This document shows, piece after piece, positions 25,750 to 35,217 of a stretch of 64,000 bases of DNA (the stretch's first letter is position 1; every line of letters starts with the position of its first letter). The notes under the pieces are model-generated. The model saw only the letters and a list, made by a program, of their open reading frames with translations, was not told the origin of the DNA and ran no database searches. The stretch comes from Methylobacterium sp. CB376. Lineage in GTDB: Bacteria > Pseudomonadota > Alphaproteobacteria > Rhizobiales > Beijerinckiaceae. Where the stretch lies: assembly GCF_029714205.1 (NCBI RefSeq), contig NZ_CP121648.1, positions 2,604,001 to 2,668,000 of the forward strand, in the 5' to 3' direction. Made by a program: the position numbers and the translations under genes.

Positions 25750-28455
25750 TCACTTCCACGCGGTCACTCCATCACGAACGGGTGTCTCGTGCGCGAAGTT
25801 CCCCAGAACGTGCGGCTTGCGCAAGGGGGATAGGTCGGATGCGTCACCCGAAGGTTGAATCGGCAGGGCGGTGTTTCGCTCAGCCCGCACCACGGCATCG
25901 AAGGGTGCGTCCTCCGGCAGGCTGACCGCGTCGGGCAGGCAGACGACGAGGCCGCGCCCGGCCCGGGCGGCGCGAAGCCGCGCCAGGCCGGCCCGGATCT
26001 CGGCCGGGCTGCGGTCGTCGAGGGCGAGCCCCACCACCAGGATGTCGGGCTGGCGCACGAGGCAGCGAGCGAGATCGATCGCGCTGCGCTCGGCCGCCGT
26101 GAGGGCGGCGTCGCGGTTGCCGAGCCCGCTCTCGGCCGCGCGCGGATCGACCTTGGCCGAGAGGCCGAAGCGGTAGACCGTGCGTTCGAGGCCGCGCTCG
26201 GCCAGGACCCGCTGCATCACGGCGCGCACCCGCGTGCCGGCGCCCGCCTCCGCGCCCGCGATCCGGCCGAACAGGAGGTTCTCCTCCAGGCTCGCCGCGA
26301 TCGTGACCTTGGCGGGGTCGTAGAATTCCACGCTGGCGCGCAGGTTGGCCGGCAGCAGGGCCGCGAAGGTGCGGCGCGCCGCGACCAGCCGCTCCTCGAA
26401 GGCCGCGTCGATCAGGCCGAAGCGGTGCCGGCTCTCGCTGTAGCGGAGCGCGAGGCCGATCAGCCGGGCGCGGTCCCGCTGCCCGGCCGGGCCGCGCCGC
26501 CAGCCCGTCGCCTCCGGCTGGCGGGCGACGAGATCCTCGAAGAAGCCCCGCTCGGCCGCCGGGAACAGCGAGAACGCGTCGAAGAGCGGGTGGTCGTCCG
26601 GGAGGTCGGCGAAGATCTCCACCGTCGCCCGGGCGATGGCGAGCCCCATCTCGATCATCGGCCGGGTCAGGCCCTCGGCCTCCAGCACCGCGCGGGTGAA
26701 GGGGTGCCCGGCGAGCCGCTCCTCCGCGAAGGCGCGGCCGACCGGCTCGCCGAACAGCAGGTTCTCCCCGACCGTGGCCTGGGCGTTGTAGCGGTGCGGG
26801 TCGAAGGGCTCGATCAGGTGGGCAGCCTGCTCGGACGTGAGCGCCTCGCGCAGGGCCGAGCGGGTCGCCACGATCGCCGCGGCGGTATCCGGGTCGATGC
26901 TCGGCGCGACGAGGCTCGCGAGGCCCCGCGCCCGCACCAGCGCGTCGAGCCCGGTCACGGCCAGCGCCTCCACGAGCCGCTCCTCCAGGTGGGGCGAGTG
27001 GGGAGGGGGCGCGTCCGGGTCCGGCGCCGAGCCGTCCGCGAAGGCGAGGTCGCCGTAGAGCAGGTTCTGGAGGAGGCTGCCGGCCACAAGGACGGGCTCG
27101 TCCCCCGCGAAGGCGATGCGGCGCGCCCGCTCCGAGGGGTCGAGCGCCCGCAGGTCCGTGCCTGCATAGGTCACCTGGCCGGTCGTCGGCTCGAGCTGGC
27201 CGGCGACGAGCGCGGCGAGGACACGGCCGCCGCTGCCGCGGCGCCCCAGGATCGCCACGTGTCCGGGCATCGGCAGGGTCAGGTCGAGGCCGATGAGCCG
27301 CTCGCCCGAGGCGGGATCGTAGGCCGCCGCTCCCGCGAGCACGATCGGTCCGCCGCGCGGGAAGCTCGCGGCCGGCGCGAGGCGGCGCGTGGCCTTGGCC
27401 CGCGCCTCCAGGGCGGCGACGAGGCGGCCGATCTCCCCGAAGGCGGGGAGCGCCGCCCGGCGGCGCTCGTTCTGGCGCAGCAGCAGGGCGAGCAGGCTCG
27501 CCGCGAGGGCCAGCGCCCCGAAGGCGGCCGCCAGCGCCCCGGCGGTGACGGGCGGGGCCGGTCCCGCCTCGTGCCAGAGCGCGGTGGCGAGGACGAGGGC
27601 GGGCAGCAGCACGAAGAGCGCCAGGGCGGGGGCGCGGGCGCGGGCGAGCGACGCCTCCGCCCGCGCGAGGCCGCGGCGCGCCGCCAGGGCCGCGTGGCCG
27701 AGGCGCGCCCGCTCGAAGGCGGCGGTGCCGTGCGCCCGCACCGCCGGCAGGCGCCGCACGAGGTCGGTGAGCGCCCGCTCCAGGGCGAGGCTCTCGTCGC
27801 GGCGCTTCTCGATCTGACGATTCGCCCGGATGATCAGCAGGGCCCGGGCGAGGGCCGCCGCGACGACGCTCACCGCCACGGCGGGAACGAGGCGCGGCGC
27901 GGCCGCGGCCGCCACCCCGAGGGCCAGCAGCACCGCGCCCCCGGTCAGCGCCGGGACCAGCAGGCCGACCGCCAGCAGCGCGTCCACCGCCCGCAGCCCC
28001 TCGCCGACCTGGCCGGCGAGGGCCCGCGCCTCGTCGCGGCCGGCCGGTCCCGAGCGCAGGATCGCCTCGGCGGCCCCGCGGCGCAGGCGCTCCACGGCCG
28101 CGCCCTGACCCGAGAAGCAGAGCCGGGCCGTGATCCAGCCGAGGCCGGCGAGCAGGATTCCGACCAGGGCGAGTCCGCCCACGGCCCGGAGGGTCATCGC
28201 CTCCTGGCTCATCGGCCAGCCCGGCAGGAGCGTCAGCGGGCCGCCGAGCCGCTCGGGCAGCGGCAGCACGATCCGCAGGAGCAGGAGGGGGCCGTGGCCG
28301 GGATCGGCGGCGACCAGGAGTTCGTCGACGAGGTCGCGCACGAGGGCGAGCCCGAGGGCGACCACGGGCAGGCCCGCGCCCAGCGCGACGGCGACCGCGA
28401 CGGCGTGCTGGCGCGGGGCGCTGCGCCACGCGAACGCGATGGGATCCCGCTCCAT
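25750..28455 (-). CDS. Large ABC exporter-like protein with degenerate ATPase motifs
   Basis: A 901-residue protein. Residues 1 to about 320 are a transmembrane domain with five or six long hydrophobic segments. The nucleotide-binding domain begins near 360, but the Walker A loop reads GRRGSGGR, lacking the lysine, the signature is LTAAE instead of LSGGQ, and the Walker B end reads VVGLALDD without the catalytic DE. Between A loop and signature lies an insertion of several hundred residues in which a Q-loop-like motif recurs three times (QNLLYG, ENLLFG, ENLLFG). Related long ABC proteins occur in Alphaproteobacteria and are uncharacterised. This one is probably unable to hydrolyse ATP alone. 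It follows the reductase and coiled-coil genes on the same strand. Confidence 0.72.
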   Translation of the reverse strand: MERDPIAFAWRSAPRQHAVAVAVALGAGLPVVALGLALVRDLVDELLVAADPGHGPLLLLRIVLPLPERLGGPLTLLPGWPMSQEAMTLRAVGGLALVGILLAGLGWITARLCFSGQGAAVERLRRGAAEAILRSGPAGRDEARALAGQVGEGLRAVDALLAVGLLVPALTGGAVLLALGVAAAAAPRLVPAVAVSVVAAALARALLIIRANRQIEKRRDESLALERALTDLVRRLPAVRAHGTAAFERARLGHAALAARRGLARAEASLARARAPALALFVLLPALVLATALWHEAGPAPPVTAGALAAAFGALALAASLLALLLRQNERRRAALPAFGEIGRLVAALEARAKATRRLAPAASFPRGGPIVLAGAAAYDPASGERLIGLDLTLPMPGHVAILGRRGSGGRVLAALVAGQLEPTTGQVTYAGTDLRALDPSERARRIAFAGDEPVLVAGSLLQNLLYGDLAFADGSAPDPDAPPPHSPHLEERLVEALAVTGLDALVRARGLASLVAPSIDPDTAAAIVATRSALREALTSEQAAHLIEPFDPHRYNAQATVGENLLFGEPVGRAFAEERLAGHPFTRAVLEAEGLTRPMIEMGLAIARATVEIFADLPDDHPLFDAFSLFPAAERGFFEDLVARQPEATGWRRGPAGQRDRARLIGLALRYSESRHRFGLIDAAFEERLVAARRTFAALLPANLRASVEFYDPAKVTIAASLEENLLFGRIAGAEAGAGTRVRAVMQRVLAERGLERTVYRFGLSAKVDPRAAESGLGNRDAALTAAERSAIDLARCLVRQPDILVVGLALDDRSPAEIRAGLARLRAARAGRGLVVCLPDAVSLPEDAPFDAVVRAERNTALPIQPSGDASDLSPLRKPHVLGNFAHETPVRDGVTAWK

Positions 28456-28525
28456 CCTCGATCCTGCTCGTCCGCCACCCAGCGGGCGGACCCTGCCTGT
28501 CGGGCACCAGCGCGGCAATATCGCG

Positions 28526-28575
28526 GCGGGCGCGGGCCCGCGGCGGGCCCGCACCCGCAGCGGGCCCGCGCCCGC
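28526..28575. repeat. 16-bp GC-only inverted repeat upstream of the ABC gene
   Basis: GCGGGCGCGGGCCCGC (28526-28541) is perfectly complementary to 28560-28575, with an 18-base loop that itself contains GCGGGCCCGC. It sits in the 146-base gap between the reductase stop and the ABC gene start, so in the mRNA it would form a very stable hairpin between the two cistrons. It may be an attenuator or processing site. Confidence 0.6.
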
Positions 28576-28601
28576 AGGCCGGCCCGCGCCCCCGGCGGCG
28601 C

Positions 28602-29318
28602 CTACCGAATGAGCGTCGCGTCCTGCTCGCCCGGGGAGACGAGGCGGCGCGCCCGGCTGATGGCCGGCAGGAACGGGATGGCGGCGCAGGACGCGCCCGC
28701 CGCGGCCGACAGCCGCTCGACCGCCCGCACCACGTCGGGCACCCCGGCCGCGTAGACGCAATCCGCGGGGCCCAAGGGGGGCAGGTGGGCGGGGATCGGG
28801 CCGGGACGGATATCGGGCGCCCCGGCGCGGTTCGCCGAGGCCACGAGGGTGATCTGGCCGATTCCGGTGGCCCGGAGCCACGCGAGCGCCGGGCGCATGT
28901 AGAGGTCGTCCGCGTCCCGCGCGCCGGCGACGAGGACCATCTCCCGGTCCGGTTCGAGGTAGCGGGCCGCGCGGGCGATGGCCCAGATCGGCGCGAAGCC
29001 CGTCTCGGCGGAGACCAGGACGAGCCGTCCCGTCCCGGGCCGATAGGCCGCCCCGCCGACCGGCCCGCGCAGGCGCACCCCGTGCCCCGGGCCGACCGCC
29101 CCGCCGAGCGCCGCCCCGAGCGGCCCGTCGCGGCGCAGGTGGAAGACGAGTTCGTTGAGTTCCGTGCTGCCGTCGAGGCGCTGGGTCGGGCAGAGCGGGC
29201 GGGCCGGGAAGCCCGCGAAGGCCGCCTCCATGGCCAGCCCCGGCTTCAGGTCGAGGGGACGGGAGACGGTGATCACGACCTCGCGGACGTTCTCCGACAG
29301 GGCCGCGACGCTGAGCAC
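28602..29318 (-). CDS. Flavin/NAD-binding (FNR-like) reductase domain
   Basis: This 238-residue reading starts at GTG 29318. It resembles the FAD and NAD(P) domains of ferredoxin reductase-like oxidoreductases: an FAD barrel (ENVREVVITVSRP, RPLCPTQRL in place of the usual RxYS, ELVFHLRRDGPLG), then VRLRGPVGGAAY and a nucleotide-binding domain with LVLVSAETGFAPIWAIARAA, DREMVLVAGARD and a C-terminal CVYAAGVPDVVRA. Canonical relatives carry an N-terminal 2Fe-2S domain; here that part is upstream in a different frame. The gene may be a fragment. It lies just upstream of the ABC-like gene. Confidence 0.6.
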   Translation of the reverse strand: MLSVAALSENVREVVITVSRPLDLKPGLAMEAAFAGFPARPLCPTQRLDGSTELNELVFHLRRDGPLGAALGGAVGPGHGVRLRGPVGGAAYRPGTGRLVLVSAETGFAPIWAIARAARYLEPDREMVLVAGARDADDLYMRPALAWLRATGIGQITLVASANRAGAPDIRPGPIPAHLPPLGPADCVYAAGVPDVVRAVERLSAAAGASCAAIPFLPAISRARRLVSPGEQDATLIR

Positions 29319-29566
29319 CGTTCCGGCCCGCTTGGCGGCGCGGAGCGCCGCGAGGGGGAGGGGGCGGGGATCGGGCGGGTGGCGCCGTCGCCGAGGCGCG
29401 GCCGGGTCCGTCCGGTCTGGGGCAGGCGCGGCACCGCGTCCTGCACCACGCCGTCATGCCCGGCGGCGACGCCCGCGGTGAGCGCGGCATCGAGGGGCGT
29501 GTCGCCGGTCGCGACGCGCACGGTCTTGCCGTTGACGACGAGCGAGCAGCGCGGTCGGGTGGACAT
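29319..29566 (-). pseudogene. Frameshifted 2Fe-2S ferredoxin domain upstream of the reductase
   Basis: From ATG 29566 the frame encodes CSLVVNGKTVRVATGDTPLDAALTAGVAAGHD as a beta-grasp ferredoxin start (written here in one piece only to about 12 residues being diagnostic: VNGKTVRVATGD). The cluster-binding cysteines are expected next, but appear one frame over as WCRTRCRAC, and the linker to the reductase continues in a third frame. At least two indels therefore separate this domain from the FNR part. The intact ancestor was probably a single 2Fe-2S/FAD/NAD oxidoreductase. Confidence 0.5.
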
Positions 29567-29581
29567 CGGCGGCCCGGCGCG

Positions 29582-29914
29582 TCAGCGGCCGGCGAAGAGG
29601 AGGCGCTCGACGAGCCCGGCCCAGCGGTCACGGTCGGCCCGGACATCCTCCAGGCTCTCGCTGGCGGCCGCCTCGCCGAGCCGCGCGCGCAGTTCCGCGA
29701 CCTCGGCCTGCTCGGAGCGCAGGGCCGCCTTGATGATGACGTTCTCGGCCGCGAGCCGGGAGAGTTCCTCCTCCAGGACGTCCTCGTCGGCCTCGTCCGG
29801 CGCGACGGCCGGCGCGGCCGCCGCGCGCGGCAGCGGGCGCAGGAGAAGCCGCTGCAGGCGCGACGAATCCGTCGATCCCCCCTGCCACGCGTGATCCCGT
29901 GCCGCCTCGCCCAT
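29582..29914 (-). CDS. Small coiled-coil protein of unknown function
   Basis: A 110-residue protein starting MGEAARDHAWQGG (ATG 29914; an upstream GTG at 29965 would add 17 residues). The middle is acidic (DEADEDVLEEELSRL) and the C-terminal half is a heptad-rich helix through AELRARLGEAAASE, ending ERLLFAGR. No catalytic motif is visible. It precedes the ferredoxin/reductase by 15 bases and so heads the same operon as the ABC-like gene. It could be an adaptor; the function is unknown. Confidence 0.6.
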   Translation of the reverse strand: MGEAARDHAWQGGSTDSSRLQRLLLRPLPRAAAAPAVAPDEADEDVLEEELSRLAAENVIIKAALRSEQAEVAELRARLGEAAASESLEDVRADRDRWAGLVERLLFAGR

Positions 29915-30158
29915 GGCCTGTTCCCCGTCCGGTTCCGGGCCGGCATCCGATCGCACCCCGGCCACGTGCGGACGGTGCCGCGTGTATGGTTAAGGAGCGT
30001 TTAAACGCGACCTGCGCGAACTGGTCGATTGACCGCGGAGCGGCGGCAACTCAGTCTGAAGCGTGGCGATTCGGCGCCCCCGGAAGCGAGGCTGGCCTCC
30101 CCCGACGACCCTGCTTCCTCCACCCCGACACCGGCTCCCGCGGAGCTTGGAGGCCCAG

Positions 30159-30542
30159 ATGCTGACTGGCCGGCGCGTCCTGATCGTCGAGGACGAGATG
30201 CTGATCGCGCTCGAACTGAGCGACCTTGTCACCGACGCGCAGGGCAGTCCGGTCGGCCCGGCGCGCACGAACCGAGAGGCGCTGGCGCTCCTCGACCGCG
30301 AGCCGGTCGACGTGGCGATCCTCGACCTCAACCTCGCGGACGGCGAGGCGACGCCGACGGCCGAGCGCCTGATCCGCGGCGGCATCCCGGTCCTGGTCTG
30401 CACGGGGGGCGTCCTGCCCCGGGCCATGCGGCTGATGTGGCCGGACCTGCCCGTCCACCGCAAGCCGCTGCACGGGGACCGGCTGCTGCGCGCCCTCGAG
30501 GCCCTCTGCCCGCATCAGGCCGGCGAGGCGCGGGCGCCCTGA
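30159..30542 (+). CDS. Single-domain response regulator (CheY-like receiver)
   Basis: A 127-residue receiver domain starting at ATG 30159 after GGAGG. RRVLIVEDEMLIALEL carries the acidic pair Glu11-Asp12, the phosphoacceptor is Asp56 in VAILDLNLADG, and the conserved lysine is in VHRKPLHGDRLL. There is no output domain. Such stand-alone receivers in Alphaproteobacteria act in phosphorelays downstream of HWE/HisKA_2 kinases. No kinase is adjacent. It is divergent from the coiled-coil/ABC operon. Confidence 0.88.
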   Translation: MLTGRRVLIVEDEMLIALELSDLVTDAQGSPVGPARTNREALALLDREPVDVAILDLNLADGEATPTAERLIRGGIPVLVCTGGVLPRAMRLMWPDLPVHRKPLHGDRLLRALEALCPHQAGEARAP

Positions 30543-30795
30543 GCGTCCCGCCCGGTCGCAGCCCGCGCGCCTCCCGTGCGGCTCTCGATCGATGGGTCCG
30601 GCGTCGTCGTCCGCCGAGACCGGCCGCCCGGATCCCGGACGGGCGATGACGGCCCTGGCCGCGTCACGCCGAACCGATCAGCAGGAACCCGTGCGACGCC
30701 GCTCCGGCGCCAATCGGACCGAGACGCCGTCGGCCGAGATCGTCCTCGGGCTCGGCGCAAGTCTGACCGGATCAGGCGGAGACCTCTCATCCGCC

Positions 30796-30860
30796 ATCCG
30801 GTTGATTGCTTGCGCAGGCTTGTGATCCGGGATCCGCTTCGATCAAGCGGATCCCGGATC
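30796..30860 (+). repeat. Dispersed repeat, family 1 (partial copy 2) with 16-bp hairpin
   Basis: ATCCGGTTGATTGCTTGCGCA matches one end of the family 1 repeat. It is followed by a perfect hairpin, 30824-30839 pairing with 30845-30860 around CGATC, nearly the same stem as at 9747-9783. The far end of the hairpin overlaps the stop codon (30859-30861) of the minus-strand GGDEF/EAL gene, so it could terminate that transcript. The rest of the gap 30543-30795 shows no gene. Confidence 0.6.
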
Positions 30861-33738
30861 AGGCCGCCGCGGGCGCCGCGCCGACGAGCTGGCGCGCCTG
30901 GTGGATCGACATCGGCTCGCCGAACGCGAAGCCCTGCGCGTAGTCGCAGCCGAGTTCGGCCAGGGCCTGCGCGTCGGCCTCGGTCTCGGCCCCCTCCGCG
31001 ACGATCTCGAGCCCGAGTTCCTGCGCCATGCGGACGATCGAGCGCAGGATCACGGTCCGGCCGCTCGCCATCTGGCGCACGAAGGATTGGTCGATCTTGA
31101 GCGTGTCGAACGGGAAGCGCTGCAGGTAGGCCAGGGCCGAGTAGCCGGTGCCGAAATCGTCGAGCGACAGCCCGGCCCCGAGCTCGGCGATGCGCGCGAG
31201 CATCTGGGCGGCGTATTCCGGGTTCTCCATCACCAGGCTCTCGGTGAGTTCGAGCTTCAGCGATCCCGGGGCGACGCCGGTGCGGGCGAGCACTGTCTTG
31301 ACGTCGTGCAGCAGGTCGTGGCGCAGGAGCTGGCGCGAGGAGACGTTGACCGAGGCGAAGAGCGGCGGCTCGACGACCAGCGCCTGCTGCCAGGCCGCCA
31401 GTTCGGCCGCCGTGCGCTCCAGGGCGAAGACGCCGAGATCGACGATGAGCCCGGATTCCTCGGCGATCGGGATGAAGGTCTGGGGCGAGATCCGCCCGTG
31501 CTTGGGGTGGTCCCAGCGCAGCAGCGCCTCGAATCCCGCGACGGTGCGGTCCTCCAGCCGCACGATCGGCTGGAACAGCACCTTGATCTCGTTGCGCTCC
31601 AGCGCCCGACGGAGGTCGTTCTCCAGCAGCATCCGGTCGCCCCGGTCCGCCCGCATGGTCGGCCGGTAGACCTCGATCCGGTCGCCGCCCTGGCGCTTGG
31701 CCTGGATCATGGCGATCTCGGCGTTCTTGAAGACCTGATCGCGCTTGGCGTTCGCGCCCGTCTCGTGCAGCGCGACGCCGATCGAGGGCGTCAGGAAGAT
31801 CTCCCGGTCCGCGTAGGTGATCGGCGTCGTGATGGTCCGCCGGATCGATTCCGCGAAGGCGATGATCCGGTCCGGGTCGCGCTCCGAGACCAGGATGATG
31901 GCGAATTCGTCGCCGGCGATGCGGGCGAGCGTGTCCTGCGGCCGCAGCAGCCGGCCGAGGCGCCGAGACAGGGTGAGCAGGATCGAGTCGCCGGCCGAGA
32001 GCCCGATCGCGTCGTTCACCTGCTTGAAGCGGTCGATGTCGAGGACGAAGACGGTGGGCTTCAGCCGGGGATCCTGGCCCGCCAGGGTCAGGGCGGCGTC
32101 GAGCCGGTCGTGGAAGAGCTCGCGGTTCGGCAGGCCCGTGAGGTTGTCGTGGACCGCGTCGTGCAGCAGCCGCTCCTCGGCGATCTTGAGCTCCGTCACG
32201 TCCGCGATGGTGCCGACGATGCGGATCACCTCGCCATCCGCCCCGATCACCGGGCGAGCCTTGAGGCGGAACCAGAAATACGGACCCGCGGCGGCGCGCA
32301 GGCGGAAATCCTGGCTGATGCGCCCGCGCCGCTCCTCGATGACGGTGTCGAGGGCGGCCGAGTAGCGGTCGACGTCGAAAGGGTGCAGCAGGGCGAGCCA
32401 GTTCGCCGCCGGCCCTTCCAGGGCGCCGCGCTTGAGGCCGAGCTGCCCCTCGATCTCCGGCCCGACGAAGACCCGGTCCCCCGGCACGTCCCAGTCGAAC
32501 ACGACGTCGCCCGCGCCGGTGAGCGCGAGCGCCCGCCGCTCGGTGTCCGAGACCAGGGTCGCGCCGATGCCCCCGCCCGCGAAGGCGTGCTGCAGCACCG
32601 TGAAGCCGATCAGCATGACGATCAGCACGAGGCCGCCGATCAGCGCCGGCTGCACGAGGTCGTTGCGCAGCTGGCCGGTGATGGCGAAGCCCGCCGCCAC
32701 CACCCAGGCGGTGAGGAGGAGCCAGGTCGGGATCAGCAGGATCGCCCGGTCGTAGCCGTTATGGGCCGCGAGGTAGAGGACGAGGAGGAGGCCGACCCCG
32801 GCCACGGTCGCGATCGAGATGCGCGCGACGCCCGCCGCCACCGGCGGATCGACCACCGCGAGGGCGACGAGGCCGGCGAGGAAGATCAGCCAGAGCAGGG
32901 CCACGTGGCTGTAGCGCACGTGCCAGCGGGCGAGGTTGAGATAGGCGAACAGGAACACGAGCAGGGTCGCCCCCAGCACCGCCTCGGCGGAGGCGCGGTA
33001 GATCCGCTCGGCCGCCTCCGTGACGGGGAAGATGCGCTGGAAGAAACCGAAATCGATGCAGGTATAGGCCAGGACCGACCAGGCGAGGGCCGCCGCCGCC
33101 GGGAAGATGATGGCGCCCTTCACCACGAAGACGACGGTCAGGAAGAGGGCGAGCAGGCCGGCGATGCCGATGATGATGCCCTTGTAGAGGGTGAGCCCGG
33201 TCGCCTTCTTGCGGTAGGCGTCCTGGTCCCAGAGGTAGATCTGCGGCACGTTGGGCGTGCGCAGCTCCGCCACGAAGGTGACGGTGGTGCCCGGGTCGAG
33301 GGTGACGGTGAACTGGTCCGCGTCCGGGCTCTCGTCGCGCTCGGGCCGGATGCCCTGGCTCGCCGTGATGGCGGCGATGCGCGACCCGCCGAGATCCGGC
33401 CAGACGATCCCCGACCCGACGAGCCGGAAATGCGGCGCCACCAGGATGCGGTCGATCTGCTCGTCGGTGTCGTTGGTGAGCGCGAACACGATCCAGTCCG
33501 GCCGCGCCCCGGTCTCGCGCGCCTTGACGGCGATGCGGCGCACGATGCCGTCCTTGCCGGGCGCGGTCGAGATCTGGATCAGGTCGCCGTCCGAGCGGTA
33601 GCGCTCGATCGCGGGCGTCAGGTCGATGGCCTGGGCGTCGAGGCTGACCCGCACCGCCTCCAGCGCGCGGGCCGCCGAGGGGTGCAGCGCGCCCGCGAGG
33701 GCGACCAGGAGGGCGAGGGCGAGGGTGGCGTGGCGCAA
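30859..33738 (-). CDS. Membrane-bound PAS-GGDEF-EAL protein (cyclic-di-GMP turnover)
   Basis: A 959-residue sensor. A signal peptide ([19 protein letters not shown]) is followed by a periplasmic beta-rich domain to about residue 185, a seven-helix membrane region (about 190-400) as in 7TMR-DISM proteins, a PAS domain (about 410-530), a GGDEF domain with the active variant AGDEF near residue 606, and an EAL domain with EALLRW near 736 plus [10 protein letters not shown] and KIDQSFV. Both c-di-GMP synthesis and hydrolysis are possible. The start is TTG 33738: the frame closes seven codons upstream and offers no ATG or GTG. Confidence 0.88.
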   Translation of the reverse strand: MRHATLALALLVALAGALHPSAARALEAVRVSLDAQAIDLTPAIERYRSDGDLIQISTAPGKDGIVRRIAVKARETGARPDWIVFALTNDTDEQIDRILVAPHFRLVGSGIVWPDLGGSRIAAITASQGIRPERDESPDADQFTVTLDPGTTVTFVAELRTPNVPQIYLWDQDAYRKKATGLTLYKGIIIGIAGLLALFLTVVFVVKGAIIFPAAAALAWSVLAYTCIDFGFFQRIFPVTEAAERIYRASAEAVLGATLLVFLFAYLNLARWHVRYSHVALLWLIFLAGLVALAVVDPPVAAGVARISIATVAGVGLLLVLYLAAHNGYDRAILLIPTWLLLTAWVVAAGFAITGQLRNDLVQPALIGGLVLIVMLIGFTVLQHAFAGGGIGATLVSDTERRALALTGAGDVVFDWDVPGDRVFVGPEIEGQLGLKRGALEGPAANWLALLHPFDVDRYSAALDTVIEERRGRISQDFRLRAAAGPYFWFRLKARPVIGADGEVIRIVGTIADVTELKIAEERLLHDAVHDNLTGLPNRELFHDRLDAALTLAGQDPRLKPTVFVLDIDRFKQVNDAIGLSAGDSILLTLSRRLGRLLRPQDTLARIAGDEFAIILVSERDPDRIIAFAESIRRTITTPITYADREIFLTPSIGVALHETGANAKRDQVFKNAEIAMIQAKRQGGDRIEVYRPTMRADRGDRMLLENDLRRALERNEIKVLFQPIVRLEDRTVAGFEALLRWDHPKHGRISPQTFIPIAEESGLIVDLGVFALERTAAELAAWQQALVVEPPLFASVNVSSRQLLRHDLLHDVKTVLARTGVAPGSLKLELTESLVMENPEYAAQMLARIAELGAGLSLDDFGTGYSALAYLQRFPFDTLKIDQSFVRQMASGRTVILRSIVRMAQELGLEIVAEGAETEADAQALAELGCDYAQGFAFGEPMSIHQARQLVGAAPAAA

Positions 33739-33921
33739 CGCTGTCGAACGTCTTCAGACCGGGGAGGGAGGTGGCCCTTCGCGAGGGGCCCCGAACCGTA
33801 CCGACGCCCAAGCTTCGGAGCAAGGCGCGCGGGCCCGGTCTCCCCTGCCGCCTGCCTCCGGGCGGGGGCCGTGGTGGTCCCGCTTTGCGGCCAAATCAAG
33901 TTGGCGCGGGGCGCCCCGCGC

Positions 33922-35217
33922 TCAGGCCGCCCGGAGCGCGCGGCCGACCGCGTCGAGGCTCTGCAGCCTCCGGATCGGGCCGATCGCCGCGAGGGTCGGG
34001 GCGCCCGCCATCACGGAGCGGCCCGCCGCCCGGACTTGGTCGAGCGTCACCGCGTCGACCTTGGCGATGATCTCCTCGGCCGGGATCACGCGCCCCCAGG
34101 CGAGGAGCTGGCGGGCGATGCGCTCGATGCGCCCGCCCGGCGTCTCCAGGGCCGAGAGGAGAGAGACCTTGAGCTGGGCCTTGGCCCGCGCCAGTTCCGC
34201 CAGCTCGATCGCGCCCGCGGCCGCGCCGAGGCACCCGATCGTCACCTCGACGAGGGCGGACAGGTCGGCGCCCGCCGTGCCGGCCCCGATCCCGAACAGG
34301 CCGCAATCCGAGAAGGGCCAGTGGAAGGCGTGGATCTCGTAGGCGAGGCCGCGGGTCTCCCGCACCTCGTGCCAGAGCCGCGAGGTCAGCCCGCCGCCGA
34401 GCACCTGCGCGAAGAGGTGGAGCGCGTAGTAGCCCTCGTCCCGGAAGGACAGGCCGGGCAGGCCGAGCACGAGATTGGCCTGTTCGAGCTTGCGCGCCAT
34501 GCGCCGCTCGCCGCCCCGGTAGAGGCCGGGCACCGCCTCGGGCGCCGCGCGGGCCGGGAGAATCCCGAAATGGCGCTCGGCCGCCGCCACGATCGCCTCG
34601 TGCGAGACGGCGCCGGCCGCCGCCAGCACCATGCGGTCGGGCGTGTACTCGCGCGCGAGGTAGGCCTCGATGGCCGGGCGGTCGAATCCCTGGATCGTCT
34701 CCGGGCGCCCGAGGATCGGTCGGCCGATCGGCTGGTCCGGGAAGGCCGCCTCCGTGAAGGCGTCGTAGACCACGTCGTCGGGCGTGTCCTCGACGGCGGC
34801 GTGCTCCTGCAGGATCACGCCCTTCTCGCGGGCGAGTTCGGCCTCCTCGTAGACCGAGTTCGTCAGGATGTCGCCGATCACGTCGAGGGCGACGCCGACA
34901 TCCTCGCCGAGGACGCGGGCCGTGTAGCTCGTCTGCTCGGCGCTGGTGGCGGCGTTGATGTCACCGCCGACATTCTCGATGTCCTCGGCCACGGCCCGGG
35001 CGCTGCGCGTGCGCGTGCCCTTGAAGGCCATGTGCTCGATGAGGTGGCTGAGCCCGTGCTCCTGAGGCCGCTCGTGGCGCGAGCCGGCGCCGACCCAGAC
35101 CCCGAGCGTCGCGGTGGCGACCCCGGGCATCGGCTCGGTGGCGACCGTGAAGCCGTTCGGCAGGCGGGTGACGCGCAGCGTCGGCGAGGCGCCGAAGGTC
35201 GAGAAGTGCTGGTTCAC
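33922..35217 (-). CDS. M16-family zinc peptidase (processing-peptidase-like)
   Basis: A 431-residue M16B peptidase. The inverted zinc motif HxxEH is His58-Leu-Ile-Glu61-His62 in GLSHLIEHMAFKGT, with the downstream glutamate in the EAELAREKGVILQE region. Residues GGGLTSRLWHEVRETRGLAYEIHA match the conserved C-terminal half. The start is GTG 35217, overlapping the thrC stop by four bases, so the two are co-translated. thrC followed by an M16 peptidase is a recurrent alphaproteobacterial arrangement. The substrate is unknown; related enzymes degrade or process peptides. Confidence 0.92.
   Translation of the reverse strand: MNQHFSTFGASPTLRVTRLPNGFTVATEPMPGVATATLGVWVGAGSRHERPQEHGLSHLIEHMAFKGTRTRSARAVAEDIENVGGDINAATSAEQTSYTARVLGEDVGVALDVIGDILTNSVYEEAELAREKGVILQEHAAVEDTPDDVVYDAFTEAAFPDQPIGRPILGRPETIQGFDRPAIEAYLAREYTPDRMVLAAAGAVSHEAIVAAAERHFGILPARAAPEAVPGLYRGGERRMARKLEQANLVLGLPGLSFRDEGYYALHLFAQVLGGGLTSRLWHEVRETRGLAYEIHAFHWPFSDCGLFGIGAGTAGADLSALVEVTIGCLGAAAGAIELAELARAKAQLKVSLLSALETPGGRIERIARQLLAWGRVIPAEEIIAKVDAVTLDQVRAAGRSVMAGAPTLAAIGPIRRLQSLDAVGRALRAA

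Noticed and set aside
25750..29946. A 1398-codon open frame suggesting a giant ABC protein
   Set aside because: The first ~500 codons are low-complexity Arg/Pro/Ala-rich and lie in the wrong frame of the reductase and coiled-coil genes; the real protein begins at 28455.
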